Below are positions 52,928-61,551 of a DNA stretch of 64,000 bases, piece by piece. Location of the stretch: assembly GCA_963842515.1 (NCBI GenBank), contig CAWJGO010000001.1, positions 1,302,001 through 1,366,000 on the forward strand, read 5' to 3'. The stretch is from CADEED01 sp963842515 (GTDB lineage Bacteria > Pseudomonadota > Gammaproteobacteria > Steroidobacterales > Steroidobacteraceae). Numbering within the stretch: position 1 is the stretch's first letter; each line of letters starts with the position of its first letter. The notes under the pieces are model-generated. The model ran no database searches. It saw nothing but the letters and a program-made list of their open reading frames with translations, and was not told the origin of the DNA. The position numbers and the translations under genes were made by a program.

Positions 52928-52949
52928 GGAAATGAGGAATGTCCCCATT
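52928..52949 (-). repeat. 22-bp inverted repeat, right copy
   Basis: Reverse complement of the repeat at 50025-50046 with one mismatch (AATGGGGACATTCCTCATTTCC on the minus strand). It sits between the propeller gene and the GH105 gene. Confidence 0.75.
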
Positions 52950-52968
52950 TCTTACGACTTTGGTCTAG

Positions 52969-54060
52969 CTATCGGAGCAGGGCGTTGGCAGTCCAGAGCA
53001 TCGGCGCCTGCCCGTGCGTGTCGCCCACCGCGCGCGGGCGATTCAGGTAGTGCTGCAGGTCGTTTCTCTTGCCCGTACCCACGCACACCTCGCGCAACAA
53101 GCCTTCCGGCGTGAGATAACCCACGAGTGCGATCCACGCCTTGCGCGCCGCCGGTCCGTAGGTGTCTTCGGTCAGCCAGCCATTTTTGATGCCGGTCACG
53201 AACGCGTACGCGAACATGGCCGTGCTGGAGGTTTCCTCCCAGCTTTCCGGGTGATCGATGAGCTGCCGCCACATGCCGTTCTGCGCCTGGTGCGCGAGCA
53301 GCGTGGCCATCATGCGGCGATAGGCCGCGAGCACACCCTTGTGTGACTTGTGTTTTGCCGGCAGGTCGCGAAGCAGCTCGGCCATCCCCACCGCGACCCA
53401 GCCATCGCCCCGGCCCCAGAAGAACGGCACGTCCGGCGCATGGAAGAAGAGGCCATTCGGTTGCTGCAGCTTCGCCAGGTACGCGACCATCGATGTCGTG
53501 GCGCGCTCCAGGTATTTCTCATCTGCGGTCGCCCGGTAAGCCGCAAGCTGCAGCGCCGTGATCATGTACATGTCGTCTATCCACCAACGCGTCTGCCGCG
53601 AGAGACCGTCGGGCAATGGCCGGTCCCACTGCGCTTCGGCAAAGGTCAGCCCCATGAGGCGATATCGAAAACGGGCGTCCTGCATGTACAGCTCGAGCGG
53701 CAATGCGCCGAATACCGTGCCATCGACGTGATCGGTGCGCGGCACGCGAGACCCGGTGACCGCGAAGAACGGATCGAAGCGATCCACGAGCCGCGTCATC
53801 AAGTCCTTGTCTGTGGTGAGCCCCGCGAATTGCAGTGCGCCAGTCCATGTGGCCACGTGCGAGTAGTGCAACGCCTGCGGGCCGTGAGCGTTCATTTCCA
53901 TGTGCGGCGCGCGGATGAAGGCTTCCGCGACGCGTTTGCCGACATCGGTGGGCGCGGTGCCGGCCGGCCACTCGGCGAAATGTTTGTTCTGGGCGAACGC
54001 GGGCGAGCCCAAGCCTGAGGCCACCACGCAGGCGAGTGCTACCAGGCGACGCGCTTTCAT
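52969..54060 (-). CDS. Glycoside hydrolase family 105/88 (unsaturated rhamnogalacturonyl hydrolase type)
   Basis: A 363-residue secreted (alpha/alpha)6-barrel enzyme with signal peptide MKARRLVALACVVASGLGSP. YteR/GH105-like features: WWIDDMYMITALQLAAYRAT (catalytic Asp in WIDDMYM), FFWGRGDGWVAVGMAELLRD, WEETSSTAMFAYAF. It would remove the unsaturated uronic sugar from lyase-released oligosaccharides by hydration. Overlaps the DUF4861 gene by 4 bp, indicating a degradation operon with it. Confidence 0.9.
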   Translation of the reverse strand: MKARRLVALACVVASGLGSPAFAQNKHFAEWPAGTAPTDVGKRVAEAFIRAPHMEMNAHGPQALHYSHVATWTGALQFAGLTTDKDLMTRLVDRFDPFFAVTGSRVPRTDHVDGTVFGALPLELYMQDARFRYRLMGLTFAEAQWDRPLPDGLSRQTRWWIDDMYMITALQLAAYRATADEKYLERATTSMVAYLAKLQQPNGLFFHAPDVPFFWGRGDGWVAVGMAELLRDLPAKHKSHKGVLAAYRRMMATLLAHQAQNGMWRQLIDHPESWEETSSTAMFAYAFVTGIKNGWLTEDTYGPAARKAWIALVGYLTPEGLLREVCVGTGKRNDLQHYLNRPRAVGDTHGQAPMLWTANALLR

Positions 54061-55277
54061 GGCTTTGCACTCACGGTGGCCTGCAGCGGATGCTGCATGC
54101 GTGCCGCGTTTTCGCGCACATATTTTTCCCAGCTTGCGCGGTCGGCGAACAGCCCGCTCTTGGTCCAGCCTGCGCCCGTGAAATAGCTCACGGGTAGCCC
54201 GGCCTTGACCTTCACCAGCAGCAGGTTGTTAGCGTTGCCCTTGCCGCCGGGCGCGGCCTCATGCGCAAAGCCTGCGGGCGTGGTGGCGTGCCCGATAACC
54301 ACGGCAATACCCAATCCGCCGTCCTTGTTTTCTTCCCAGTAGCTCATCCAGCGGCCATCGGGATCCTTGGTGAGCACGGCCGCGGGAAAACCCGCCGCCG
54401 GCGGGTGCTGCGTGATGCCGATGCCGGCCACGAGGTCTTCACCTTTGAAAGAGAACGTGCTGACCACCTGGTCGAAGCCCAAGCCGCAGTCGACACGGAA
54501 GGCCTTGGTTTCGCTGATCTCCCCCGCGGCGCCTGCATCCCATGGCGCGTACTTGAGCACGAACGCCGCGTGGCGTGGGCCGTTCGCGAGCACGCTGGCA
54601 TTGGTGAAGTTGTCGGAGGTCCAGAGTTTGCTGCCATCCCAGATGCCGGTGCCGCCCGCGCCGCGCGAGCCGCCGATGCTGTACAGATCCAGGCCTTCGC
54701 CTTCCTCGTCCTTGTGGAACTGGTCGTGACCCTTCGCATACCAGCGATCGATGATCGGATACTTGACGCGCTTGGCCCACACGTCGATGCCGCTGCCGCG
54801 CAGCCGCTCACCGCCGGCCGCCGGTGTGTTGAGCGCCATGCCGTACATGCGGTGCGCGATGCGATCGTTTTCCCAGGCCATGTCGTCGTATCGCTCCGGC
54901 ACGAAGCGCGCATACACACAGGGAGGCTCGGGGGGCGTCGCCTTGGCGACCGGTTCGAGCGTGAAGACCGCGCGTTTCTCTGCGGCGGCGAAGTCATAGG
55001 TGAATACCAGCCAGTCGTATTTGGCGCCGCGGTGATCATGCTCGTAATTGGCGATCTGCGAGGGCAGCACGCGGCCTTTCGCGTCGCGCACCACGACATG
55101 AAACATGCGCAGGTCCGGCGCCACGGCCGCGATCTCCGCAAATGGCACGAGGATCACGGCGCCGGGACGCGCGGCGGCGAGATCATGGGTGACGGTAACG
55201 GTGGCGTCGGCGGCGCCGGCAGCGGATGTGCCCAAAATAAGCGCGACGAGGCTCACGCCCAGACATAGTTCTCTCAT
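54057..55277 (-). CDS. DUF4861 family secreted protein
   Basis: A 406-residue protein with a signal peptide (MRELCLGVSLVALILGTSAAGA). The DUF4861 pattern is clear: PVARFVPERYDDMAWENDRI-like ARFVPERYDDMAWENDRIAH, RMYGMALN, GSGIDVWAKRV and YPIIDRWYAKGHDQFHKDEE. These proteins are nearly always found beside GH105/GH88 enzymes; a lyase or hydrolase role on uronic-acid polysaccharides has been proposed but I do not rely on it. Start ATG 55277 excludes a 53-residue leader that is not protein-like. Confidence 0.88.
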   Translation of the reverse strand: MRELCLGVSLVALILGTSAAGAADATVTVTHDLAAARPGAVILVPFAEIAAVAPDLRMFHVVVRDAKGRVLPSQIANYEHDHRGAKYDWLVFTYDFAAAEKRAVFTLEPVAKATPPEPPCVYARFVPERYDDMAWENDRIAHRMYGMALNTPAAGGERLRGSGIDVWAKRVKYPIIDRWYAKGHDQFHKDEEGEGLDLYSIGGSRGAGGTGIWDGSKLWTSDNFTNASVLANGPRHAAFVLKYAPWDAGAAGEISETKAFRVDCGLGFDQVVSTFSFKGEDLVAGIGITQHPPAAGFPAAVLTKDPDGRWMSYWEENKDGGLGIAVVIGHATTPAGFAHEAAPGGKGNANNLLLVKVKAGLPVSYFTGAGWTKSGLFADRASWEKYVRENAARMQHPLQATVSAKP

Positions 55278-55341
55278 CCTTCCCCCACCGGCCGCGGCCG
55301 GAACAATCGCGCTCTGCGGTGATTGTGGCCTATTCGGGGGG

Positions 55342-56595
55342 TCAGGGCACGACGATGGTCGGATCCACCACTGTCCAGAACGCCCACTTCGGGTCGCCCG
55401 CGGTATCGAACAGCAGCGGGCGATTGGTGCGGGCAACCGGAAAGCTGTTGAGCCAGGTGTGATTGTCGGCTATGCCCCAGAGGCTGACCGAGGTGACGCT
55501 CGGGCGATCGAATGCCGCGAACAGCGCTCGATACAACGTGGCTTGTTGAGAGAGCACGGTTTGGGGTGGAGCGGCGCCGAGGTCGGCGAGGCACGGCGGG
55601 ATGGTGCGCGACGAGTAGCAAGTGCCCGGATCCGCGTAGATGGAGACGTCGAGCTCGGTCACGTGATTGACCAAGGTGCTCGAGACGCCCTCGACCGCGG
55701 CGAAGGCAGCATTGACATCGGCGACGTTCGCATCGAGTTGCAGGTGGAACTGATGGCCGACTCCATCGATTGGAACGCCGGCATTCACGAGCGCCTGCAC
55801 TATCTGGATGACGTTGGCGCGCTTGCCCGACAGCTCGGTGTTGTAGTCATTCAGCATGAGCTTCATGGTGGCGCTGTTCCTGCCGATCGACGTGCGTGCC
55901 TGGTTGGCGAAATCGAATGCATCGCGCACGTAGTCGGCGCCATTCATGCCGCCAACGCTGTACGCCTGGTACCAGGGGCTCGATGTGCGATAGGGGTTGG
56001 CGGCGTTTTGCGTGTCGCTGGCGATCTCGTTGACCACGTCCCAGGCGTACACATTGGGAAAGTGCTGCACGACAGCGAAAATGTAGGTGCGCAGACGCTG
56101 CTGGACCGCGGCGCGGTAGTTAGCCGCGTTGCCGGTATCGCCGGCGAAGAACCAGCTGGGCGCGGTCTGGTGCCACAACAAGGTGTGGCCGCGCAGCCGC
56201 ATGCCATTGTTGGCGGCGAAGTTGACCAGCACATCCGCCTGCGTGAAGTCTGGCGAGGTTGCTGGCAGCGTCGTGCTGCCGGGCGCGTTGGGCCAAAGGT
56301 TGTCCGGCTTCATGGCGTTTTCGGCGGTGATGCTGCTGAAATGCCTGATCAGCAGCGTGGAATCCGGTGCCGTGGTGGTAGAGGCCGGCTCGATGGCCGC
56401 ACCCACTGGAAAATCGACCACGCCATAACGCGCGGCAAGCACGGTCTTGAGTGCCGGCGCGCTGCCCGGATTCGGCAGCTGCGGGGAATTGCCGCCGCTC
56501 GGCGGCGGAGCCACGATCGAGCCTTCACCGCCACCGCAACCTGCCAAAGCCGTCGACAGCGCCGCCACCATGAGTATCCCGATCCGCGTCATCAT
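55342..56595 (-). CDS. Endo-1,4-beta-xylanase, GH10, lipoprotein
   Basis: A 417-residue GH10 xylanase anchored as a lipoprotein (LSTALAGC, Cys20) with a Pro/Ser linker. TIM-barrel landmarks are ENAMKPDNLWP, RGHTLLWHQTAPSW, acid/base Glu190 in YAWDVVNE and nucleophile Glu314 in HVTELDVSIY; SLWGIADNHTWLNSF comes near the end. Splits xylan inside the chain. It is 64 bp upstream of the DUF4861 gene on the same strand, so the same transcript may cover all three. Confidence 0.94.
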   Translation of the reverse strand: MMTRIGILMVAALSTALAGCGGGEGSIVAPPPSGGNSPQLPNPGSAPALKTVLAARYGVVDFPVGAAIEPASTTTAPDSTLLIRHFSSITAENAMKPDNLWPNAPGSTTLPATSPDFTQADVLVNFAANNGMRLRGHTLLWHQTAPSWFFAGDTGNAANYRAAVQQRLRTYIFAVVQHFPNVYAWDVVNEIASDTQNAANPYRTSSPWYQAYSVGGMNGADYVRDAFDFANQARTSIGRNSATMKLMLNDYNTELSGKRANVIQIVQALVNAGVPIDGVGHQFHLQLDANVADVNAAFAAVEGVSSTLVNHVTELDVSIYADPGTCYSSRTIPPCLADLGAAPPQTVLSQQATLYRALFAAFDRPSVTSVSLWGIADNHTWLNSFPVARTNRPLLFDTAGDPKWAFWTVVDPTIVVP

Positions 56596-56640
56596 TCACC
56601 CCTCATCGGTTGTGACACCGTCCGCAGACAGCGGCCGCGG

Positions 56641-57654
56641 CTACGTCGCGGGCTTGTTGAACGTCTGCGCAAGGATGTTGCGCACTTCCCGGGTCCGCGC
56701 CGCCGATGGTGGCCCTAACAAGCCGCGCTGCTCTGGCCTGAGATGCCCCATGGAGGTCTCGGGATCCGTGAATATGAAGTGCTCGAACAGCGCGCGCCAC
56801 ACCGCGCGCTGATCGGCCGGCATGTCGCGCAGGCTGAGTGCGGCGTGCAACAGCACACCGAACGGCGAGCCCATTCGCGGAGCCGTGTTCCACCAGTAAT
56901 TCACCAGCACGTTGAACGGCGTCAGCGATTCGACGTGATGCCACCAGCCATACGGAATGTAGAGCGCATCGCCGGCCTCGAGTTCCGCCGTCTGCGCATG
57001 GCGCAGCGCCTCGGCGAAGCGCGGAAAGCGCTCGAGGTCCGGATCGTGCAGCGGCACCATGCTCACCGGAACGCCCGAAGGCGTGAAATCGACCGGCCCC
57101 AGATACAGATTGGCGAGCTGGTCGGGCGGAAACAGCGTGAATCGCCGCCGGCCACCGACGGCGCAGGCGATGTTTTCAAAGAGATCGAAATGCGTTCGCA
57201 CGGTGACGGAGTTGCCAAGCCAGATCCGCGGCTGGAATTCAGGGGCGACCAGCGGCATGGGGTGTGCGGCGGAAAAGGCCGGCAATACGTTCTCGGTGGG
57301 CGCCGATTCGATGAACAATGTCGGTGGGTTCGGATCCGATGCCTGCGCCAGCAGCCGATCGAGCGTCGCGCTGAGGGCGCCCGGCCGGCGTTCGAAGTTG
57401 AGCCCGCTCATGTCCTCGCGATAGAAGATGCGGCCGCGGATCGACGGCGGCGCTTCCATCACGATCACTTGGTTGCCACGATCGAAGCTCTGCAGGTAGT
57501 TCGCGAGTGCGCGCGGCGACTCGCGTGCCGCTTTCACTGCCGGCCAATCACTGACGAGCTCTTTGAGTACCACCGGCTGGCAGGCAGGGACGATCTCGTC
57601 GCGAAATGTCTTGAGATCGACGTGGTGCCGGACCAGTATTTGCGCGTGAACCAT
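56641..57654 (-). CDS. JmjC/cupin-like (Cupin_8) dioxygenase-like protein
   Basis: A 337-residue protein with the cupin-like 2-oxoglutarate oxygenase layout. The iron facial triad is visible as HFD in VRTHFDLFENIACAVGG and the distal His in YGWWHHVESLTPFN; GRRRFTLFPPDQLANLYLG between them is typical. Proteins of this class hydroxylate protein side chains or occur next to polysaccharide-use genes. Start ATG 57654; only 10 bp separate it from the divergent esterase start. Confidence 0.85.
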   Translation of the reverse strand: MVHAQILVRHHVDLKTFRDEIVPACQPVVLKELVSDWPAVKAARESPRALANYLQSFDRGNQVIVMEAPPSIRGRIFYREDMSGLNFERRPGALSATLDRLLAQASDPNPPTLFIESAPTENVLPAFSAAHPMPLVAPEFQPRIWLGNSVTVRTHFDLFENIACAVGGRRRFTLFPPDQLANLYLGPVDFTPSGVPVSMVPLHDPDLERFPRFAEALRHAQTAELEAGDALYIPYGWWHHVESLTPFNVLVNYWWNTAPRMGSPFGVLLHAALSLRDMPADQRAVWRALFEHFIFTDPETSMGHLRPEQRGLLGPPSAARTREVRNILAQTFNKPAT

Positions 57655-57664
57655 AGGGGGAGAG

Positions 57665-59614
57665 ATGGTACAGCGAACGGCCACCGCGCTGGCATATGCC
57701 GCGCTGGCAGCGATGATCGGCGCGGCGCACGCGCAAGCGCCGTTGATGAGCGGTCTTTTCATCGATCACGCGGTGCTTCAACGCGATCGGCCCATCAATG
57801 TGTACGGCCACGCAGCCGCGGGCGAGGAGGTCGGTGTTTCGCTTGCCGGCGCAACGGCCAGCACGAAAGCGGACGCTCAGGGTGCGTGGTCGCTGACGCT
57901 GCCGGCCATGCCTGCTGGCGGACCTTTTGTCCTCAGTGCGCGCAGCAACTCGCGCGCGCAGACCGCCAACGATGTGCTGATCGGCGATGTCTGGCTGTGC
58001 TCCGGCCAGTCGAACATGGAATGGCCGGTGCGCATGACACTCGACGCCGACGCGGAAGTGGCCCTGTCCGCGAACTCGCGCATTCGCCACGTGAGCATTC
58101 CACGCGCGATCAGCGCCGCGCCGCGCACCGATTTCGACGCGCCGCTCGAGTGGCAGGTCGCCGGCTCCGACACGACACAGCATTTCTCCGCCACCTGTTA
58201 CTACTTCGTGCGCGAGCTGCAGAAAACGGTCGACGCTGCGCAAGGCATCATCTCCTCGAACTGGGGTGGCAGCCGCATCGAGACGTGGATGAGCGTGGAT
58301 GCGCTGCGCGCCGTGGGCGGCTACCAGCGGCCGCTCGAGTTGTTAGGCGAGTACCAGGGCAACAAACCGCTGGCGTTCTCGCACTGGGGCGAGATCTGGC
58401 AGACGTGGTGGCAGCAGCAGCCGGCCACGGAGGGTGCGAAGCCATGGTTAATGCGCGAAGCGGGCAACTGGCTGCCGGCGCCGCAGGCCCTCGGCTACTG
58501 GGAAACCTGGGGTATACCGGCGCTCGGGCGCCATGACGGCATGGTGTGGTTTCGCGCCCGCGTGAAACTCGAGGCAGCGCAAGCGAAGCAGGCCGCGCGC
58601 CTCGCGCTCGGGCAGATCGACGACGTGGACGTGACCTGGGTGAATGGCCGGGCCATAGGCAATTCGTTCGGACCCGAGTTACGCAGCTACGCGCTGCCGC
58701 CGAAGCTCCTGAAGGCCGGCGATAACTTCGTGGTCGTCAACGTGCACGACTTCTGGGGCAATGGGGGCATGCATGGTGCCGCCGAACAGCGTGCATTATT
58801 GCTGGCGGACGGCACGCGCATCGCTCTTGCCGATTGGGAATACCAGTTCGCGCCGGCGGGCCTGTGGCCGCCGCATGCGCCGTGGGAGTCCCTGAACGGC
58901 GTGAGCGTGCTGTACAACGCCATGATCGCGCCGCTCGGAAAATATGGATTGCGCGGCGTTGCCTGGTATCAGGGTGAGGCCAATGCGGGTCTCGAGGACG
59001 CGCGCCGGTACCAGCCGCTGCTCACGGCATGGATGGCCGATTGGCGACGGCAGTTCGATGCGCCGCTGCCATTCCTCATCGTGCAACTTGCCAACTTTGG
59101 CAAGCTCGCCACCTCACCGGTGGACAGCGGCTGGGCCATGCTGCGCGAGTCGCAGCGCCGGGCGGTGGCGGCCGACGGCAATGCGGGACTGGCCGTGACC
59201 ATCGACATCGGCAATCGCGACGACATTCATCCCGCCAACAAGCAGGATGTTGGCAAGCGATTGGCCCGCGCTGCGCGCCACGTGGTGTATGGCGAAAAGA
59301 TCTCCGCGTCCGGTGCGCTGCCGGCGTCGGTCAGGCGAGTGGGCAGCGATGTCGTTGTGACCCTCAGTGATGTCGAAGGCAGCCTGCTGGTGATCGGCTC
59401 CGCGGACCCTGCCGGCTTCGAACTATGTGGCGCGACACAGCAGACGTGCCGGTTCGTGAGCGCGAAGTTGCAAGGCGGCGGGCAGGTGTTGCTCGCCGAT
59501 CCGCAGGCCGGCAGCGCCACGCGCTTGCGTTTCTGCTGGGCCGACAGCCCGCTGTGCAATCTCTATGACGCGTCGGGGTTACCTGTCGGGCCGTTCGAGC
59601 TGGCGATCCAGTAG
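57665..59614 (+). CDS. Sialate O-acetylesterase family protein (SGNH hydrolase)
   Basis: A 649-residue secreted esterase with signal peptide (MVQRTATALAYAALAAMIGA). An Ig-like N-terminal domain leads to the SGNH core, WLCSGQSNMEWPV with nucleophile Ser in GQSN. A jelly-roll insertion follows (about 270-410), then GVAWYQGEANAG and the catalytic Asp-His in NRDDIHPANKQDVGKRLA. In xylan- or pectin-degrading bacteria such proteins remove acetyl groups from the polymer; sialic acid need not be the substrate. GGGGGAGAG precedes ATG 57665. Confidence 0.92.
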   Translation: MVQRTATALAYAALAAMIGAAHAQAPLMSGLFIDHAVLQRDRPINVYGHAAAGEEVGVSLAGATASTKADAQGAWSLTLPAMPAGGPFVLSARSNSRAQTANDVLIGDVWLCSGQSNMEWPVRMTLDADAEVALSANSRIRHVSIPRAISAAPRTDFDAPLEWQVAGSDTTQHFSATCYYFVRELQKTVDAAQGIISSNWGGSRIETWMSVDALRAVGGYQRPLELLGEYQGNKPLAFSHWGEIWQTWWQQQPATEGAKPWLMREAGNWLPAPQALGYWETWGIPALGRHDGMVWFRARVKLEAAQAKQAARLALGQIDDVDVTWVNGRAIGNSFGPELRSYALPPKLLKAGDNFVVVNVHDFWGNGGMHGAAEQRALLLADGTRIALADWEYQFAPAGLWPPHAPWESLNGVSVLYNAMIAPLGKYGLRGVAWYQGEANAGLEDARRYQPLLTAWMADWRRQFDAPLPFLIVQLANFGKLATSPVDSGWAMLRESQRRAVAADGNAGLAVTIDIGNRDDIHPANKQDVGKRLARAARHVVYGEKISASGALPASVRRVGSDVVVTLSDVEGSLLVIGSADPAGFELCGATQQTCRFVSAKLQGGGQVLLADPQAGSATRLRFCWADSPLCNLYDASGLPVGPFELAIQ

Positions 59615-60284
59615 CCAGGAAAGTGGGGATGTTTCTGACTGGCGTGGGTGTGCGGGGATGTTCGGGTGGAATGTTCCAGGCGCTCGCTGGTGAGCGCGCC
59701 GGACGGCGTTCGCTTGCGCGAGGCTGCGCGCCAGGGCTGTCAGCGTTCAATGGGAAACAGCGCAAAACGCGCGGGTCAGGGAAGAACCACCAATGAGGAG
59801 CTGCGCGCTGATCGCCTCGCGCTGCGCCGCTCACACGCGAGCGCCTGGAACATTCCACCCGAACATCCTCGCGCGCCCACGCAAGTGGAGAGGAAGGATC
59901 CCACAGCAAGCGGGTGTGGTGCGCCCTCAGCTAGCGGAGAGAAGAGTGCAAGTCGGAAAGCTCGCGCGAGCAACCTTCCGTGCGGCTCCGATCTCAACCA
60001 ACGAGTAAACGGGCACGCGGCTCCATCGAAGTGTGAGCTGGCGTTGCTGGATCGCTCAGGGTCGAGAGCGAGCGTCTGAGCGGCGAGCGCGAGGCGATCA
60101 GCGCGCAGGTACTCTTGGTGGTTCTTATCTACGTGCGCGTTTTGCGCTGATTGCAATCGACCGCTGACAGCTCTGGCGCGCAGCCTCGCGCGAGCGAACG
60201 CCGTCCGGCGCGCTCAGCAGCGAGCTCTCGACCCTGAGCGATCCAGCAACTCCACCTCCCACTCCCATCCACCCGCGTCCCCGT
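59615..60284. other. Gene-free stretch with two hairpin elements
   Basis: 670 bp between two convergent genes. It contains no convincing gene; every open frame here crosses the inverted repeats. It is filled by two mirror-image hairpin elements (described separately) and about 140 bp between them that include a perfect 12-bp palindrome GCTCGCGCGAGC. Confidence 0.8.
59656..59868 (+). repeat. Hairpin element 1: conserved core inside perfect 32-bp inverted repeat
   Basis: Left arm 59656-59687 is the exact reverse complement of 59837-59868 (GGATGTTCGGGTGGAATG then TTCCAGGCGCTCGC). Weaker pairing continues outward to about 59624 and 59902, for example GCGTGGG on both sides. The loop contains the core (59691-about 59838) shared with element 2. 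It follows the esterase gene, core in the same direction as that gene. Confidence 0.9.
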
Positions 60285-60288
60285 TTAC
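60005..60288 (-). repeat. Hairpin element 2: same core, different arms
   Basis: Arms 60005-60069 and 60224-60288 are inverted repeats of 65 bases without gaps: the inner 27 are perfect (GTTGCTGGATCGCTCAGG then GTCGAGAGC), the outer 38 have about 9 mismatches. The outer end includes the stop codon of the Gfo/Idh gene. The core (60073-60216, minus strand) matches element 1 in blocks of 10 to 24 identical bases, such as GCGCGCCGGACGGCGTTCGC, CAGCGCAAAACGCGC and GCGCGCTGATCGCCTCGCGC. The arms are unrelated to those of element 1. Confidence 0.9.
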
Positions 60289-61376
60289 ACGAGTGACACG
60301 GGGCGCCCCTTCTTGATCGATTCGTAAATGGCCGTGAGGAACTTCACGTCCGTGAGCCCCATCTCTCCCGACACCTTGCTCGGCTTCTTGTTGATGATGC
60401 AATCGGCGAAGTCGTCGAGCTCGACGGCAAACTGATCGGACACCGGGAAGTTGATCTCGGGGCCGTCGCTGCGTCGGCCACGATTGTTGTTGTAGAAGTA
60501 TGCCGGGTCGAGCGCGAACCAGCCGCGCGTCGTGGCCGCGCGAAATCCCGCAAGGCCGTTGGCGGAATACGTGCAAATGGAGTTGGACACCACGCCGCTC
60601 GGGAACTTTGCCGTCCACAGAACGGTTTCGTCGACTTCTTTGAACTTGACCGCGTCTGTCTTGACCTCGCTGGCGTTGATCCAGACCGGGTCTTCGCCGG
60701 TGATCATGCGCGTGGTCTGCAGGCAGTAGATGCCCACGTCCATGAGCGAGCCGCCGCCGGCGAGCGCGCGCTTCAGGCGCCACTGCGTGGGATCGCCGAT
60801 CGCGAAGCCGAAGTTGGCGTCGATGATCTTGACGTCACCCAGCACTTTTTCGCGCGCCAGGCGGATGCACTCGAGCGTATTCGGCTCGTACTGCAGCCGG
60901 TAGCCCACGCCTAGCAACTTGCCGGCCTTCTTGCAGGCGTCGAGCATGCGCTGGCAACGGTCTACGGAGATCTCCAGCGGTTTTTCGCAGAACACGTGTT
61001 TGCCGGCGGCGGCCGCGGCCAGCGTGTGCTCCAGGTGCAGTGCGTTCGGCGTCACCACATAGACGATGTCGATGTCGGGATTCGACGCCATCTCCTGCAT
61101 GTTCTGGTAGTTGTAGATGCTCTTGTCGGCGAGCCCGTACTTCTTCTGCCACTCGGCCGCCTTGGACGGCGTGCCGGTGACGATGCCCGCGAGCCGGCAG
61201 AAGCGCGTCTTCTGTAACGCCGGTGCGATCTGGTTGGTCGAGAGGCTGCCGAGCCCGCACAGCGCGACGCCGAGCTTGCGCCCGGCACCCTGCGCATTGC
61301 CGAGCCCACTGAACAGCGGCATGGCCGCAAGGGCGGCGGTCTGGGCGAGAAATTGGCGACGCGCTTTCTGGGTCAT
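60285..61376 (-). CDS. Tat-exported Gfo/Idh/MocA family oxidoreductase
   Basis: A 363-residue NAD(P)-dependent sugar oxidoreductase. Twin-arginine signal MTQKARRQFLAQTAALAAMP, then a Rossmann domain (VALCGLGSLSTNQIAPAL) with the catalytic-lysine motif VFCEKPLE, and the C-terminal domain with GGGSLMDVGIYCLQTTRMI. It resembles glucose-fructose oxidoreductase of Zymomonas, which is also exported by Tat with bound cofactor. Probably oxidises a sugar in the periplasm. Its stop codon lies inside the arm of hairpin element 2. Confidence 0.92.
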   Translation of the reverse strand: MTQKARRQFLAQTAALAAMPLFSGLGNAQGAGRKLGVALCGLGSLSTNQIAPALQKTRFCRLAGIVTGTPSKAAEWQKKYGLADKSIYNYQNMQEMASNPDIDIVYVVTPNALHLEHTLAAAAAGKHVFCEKPLEISVDRCQRMLDACKKAGKLLGVGYRLQYEPNTLECIRLAREKVLGDVKIIDANFGFAIGDPTQWRLKRALAGGGSLMDVGIYCLQTTRMITGEDPVWINASEVKTDAVKFKEVDETVLWTAKFPSGVVSNSICTYSANGLAGFRAATTRGWFALDPAYFYNNNRGRRSDGPEINFPVSDQFAVELDDFADCIINKKPSKVSGEMGLTDVKFLTAIYESIKKGRPVSLV

Positions 61377-61551
61377 GGTCTTAGTCCTGGGTGAGCCGGC
61401 CGTGGAGTCTAGCCGAAGCCCAGAGCGGCTTGGCTTTCGACCGAGGTCGAGGATGGCCGTGTCGGACGCGTCTGCATTTTTATTCTGACGATTTGCCGGG
61501 AACCGGCCAATTGCAGCGCGTTACCCATCCCCTGCGCACAGTCAAACAGGG

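Noticed and set aside
54261..58536. Several long plus-strand frames (300-600 codons) across the GH105, DUF4861, GH10 and cupin genes
   Set aside because: Antisense shadows of well-supported minus-strand enzymes; Arg/Ala-rich with no motifs.
59869..60004. Group II intron domain V or retron RNA between the hairpin elements
   Set aside because: A GTGCGGCTCC segment and a GCTCGCGCGAGC palindrome look suggestive, but the domain V bulge and tetraloop are missing and no reverse transcriptase is nearby.
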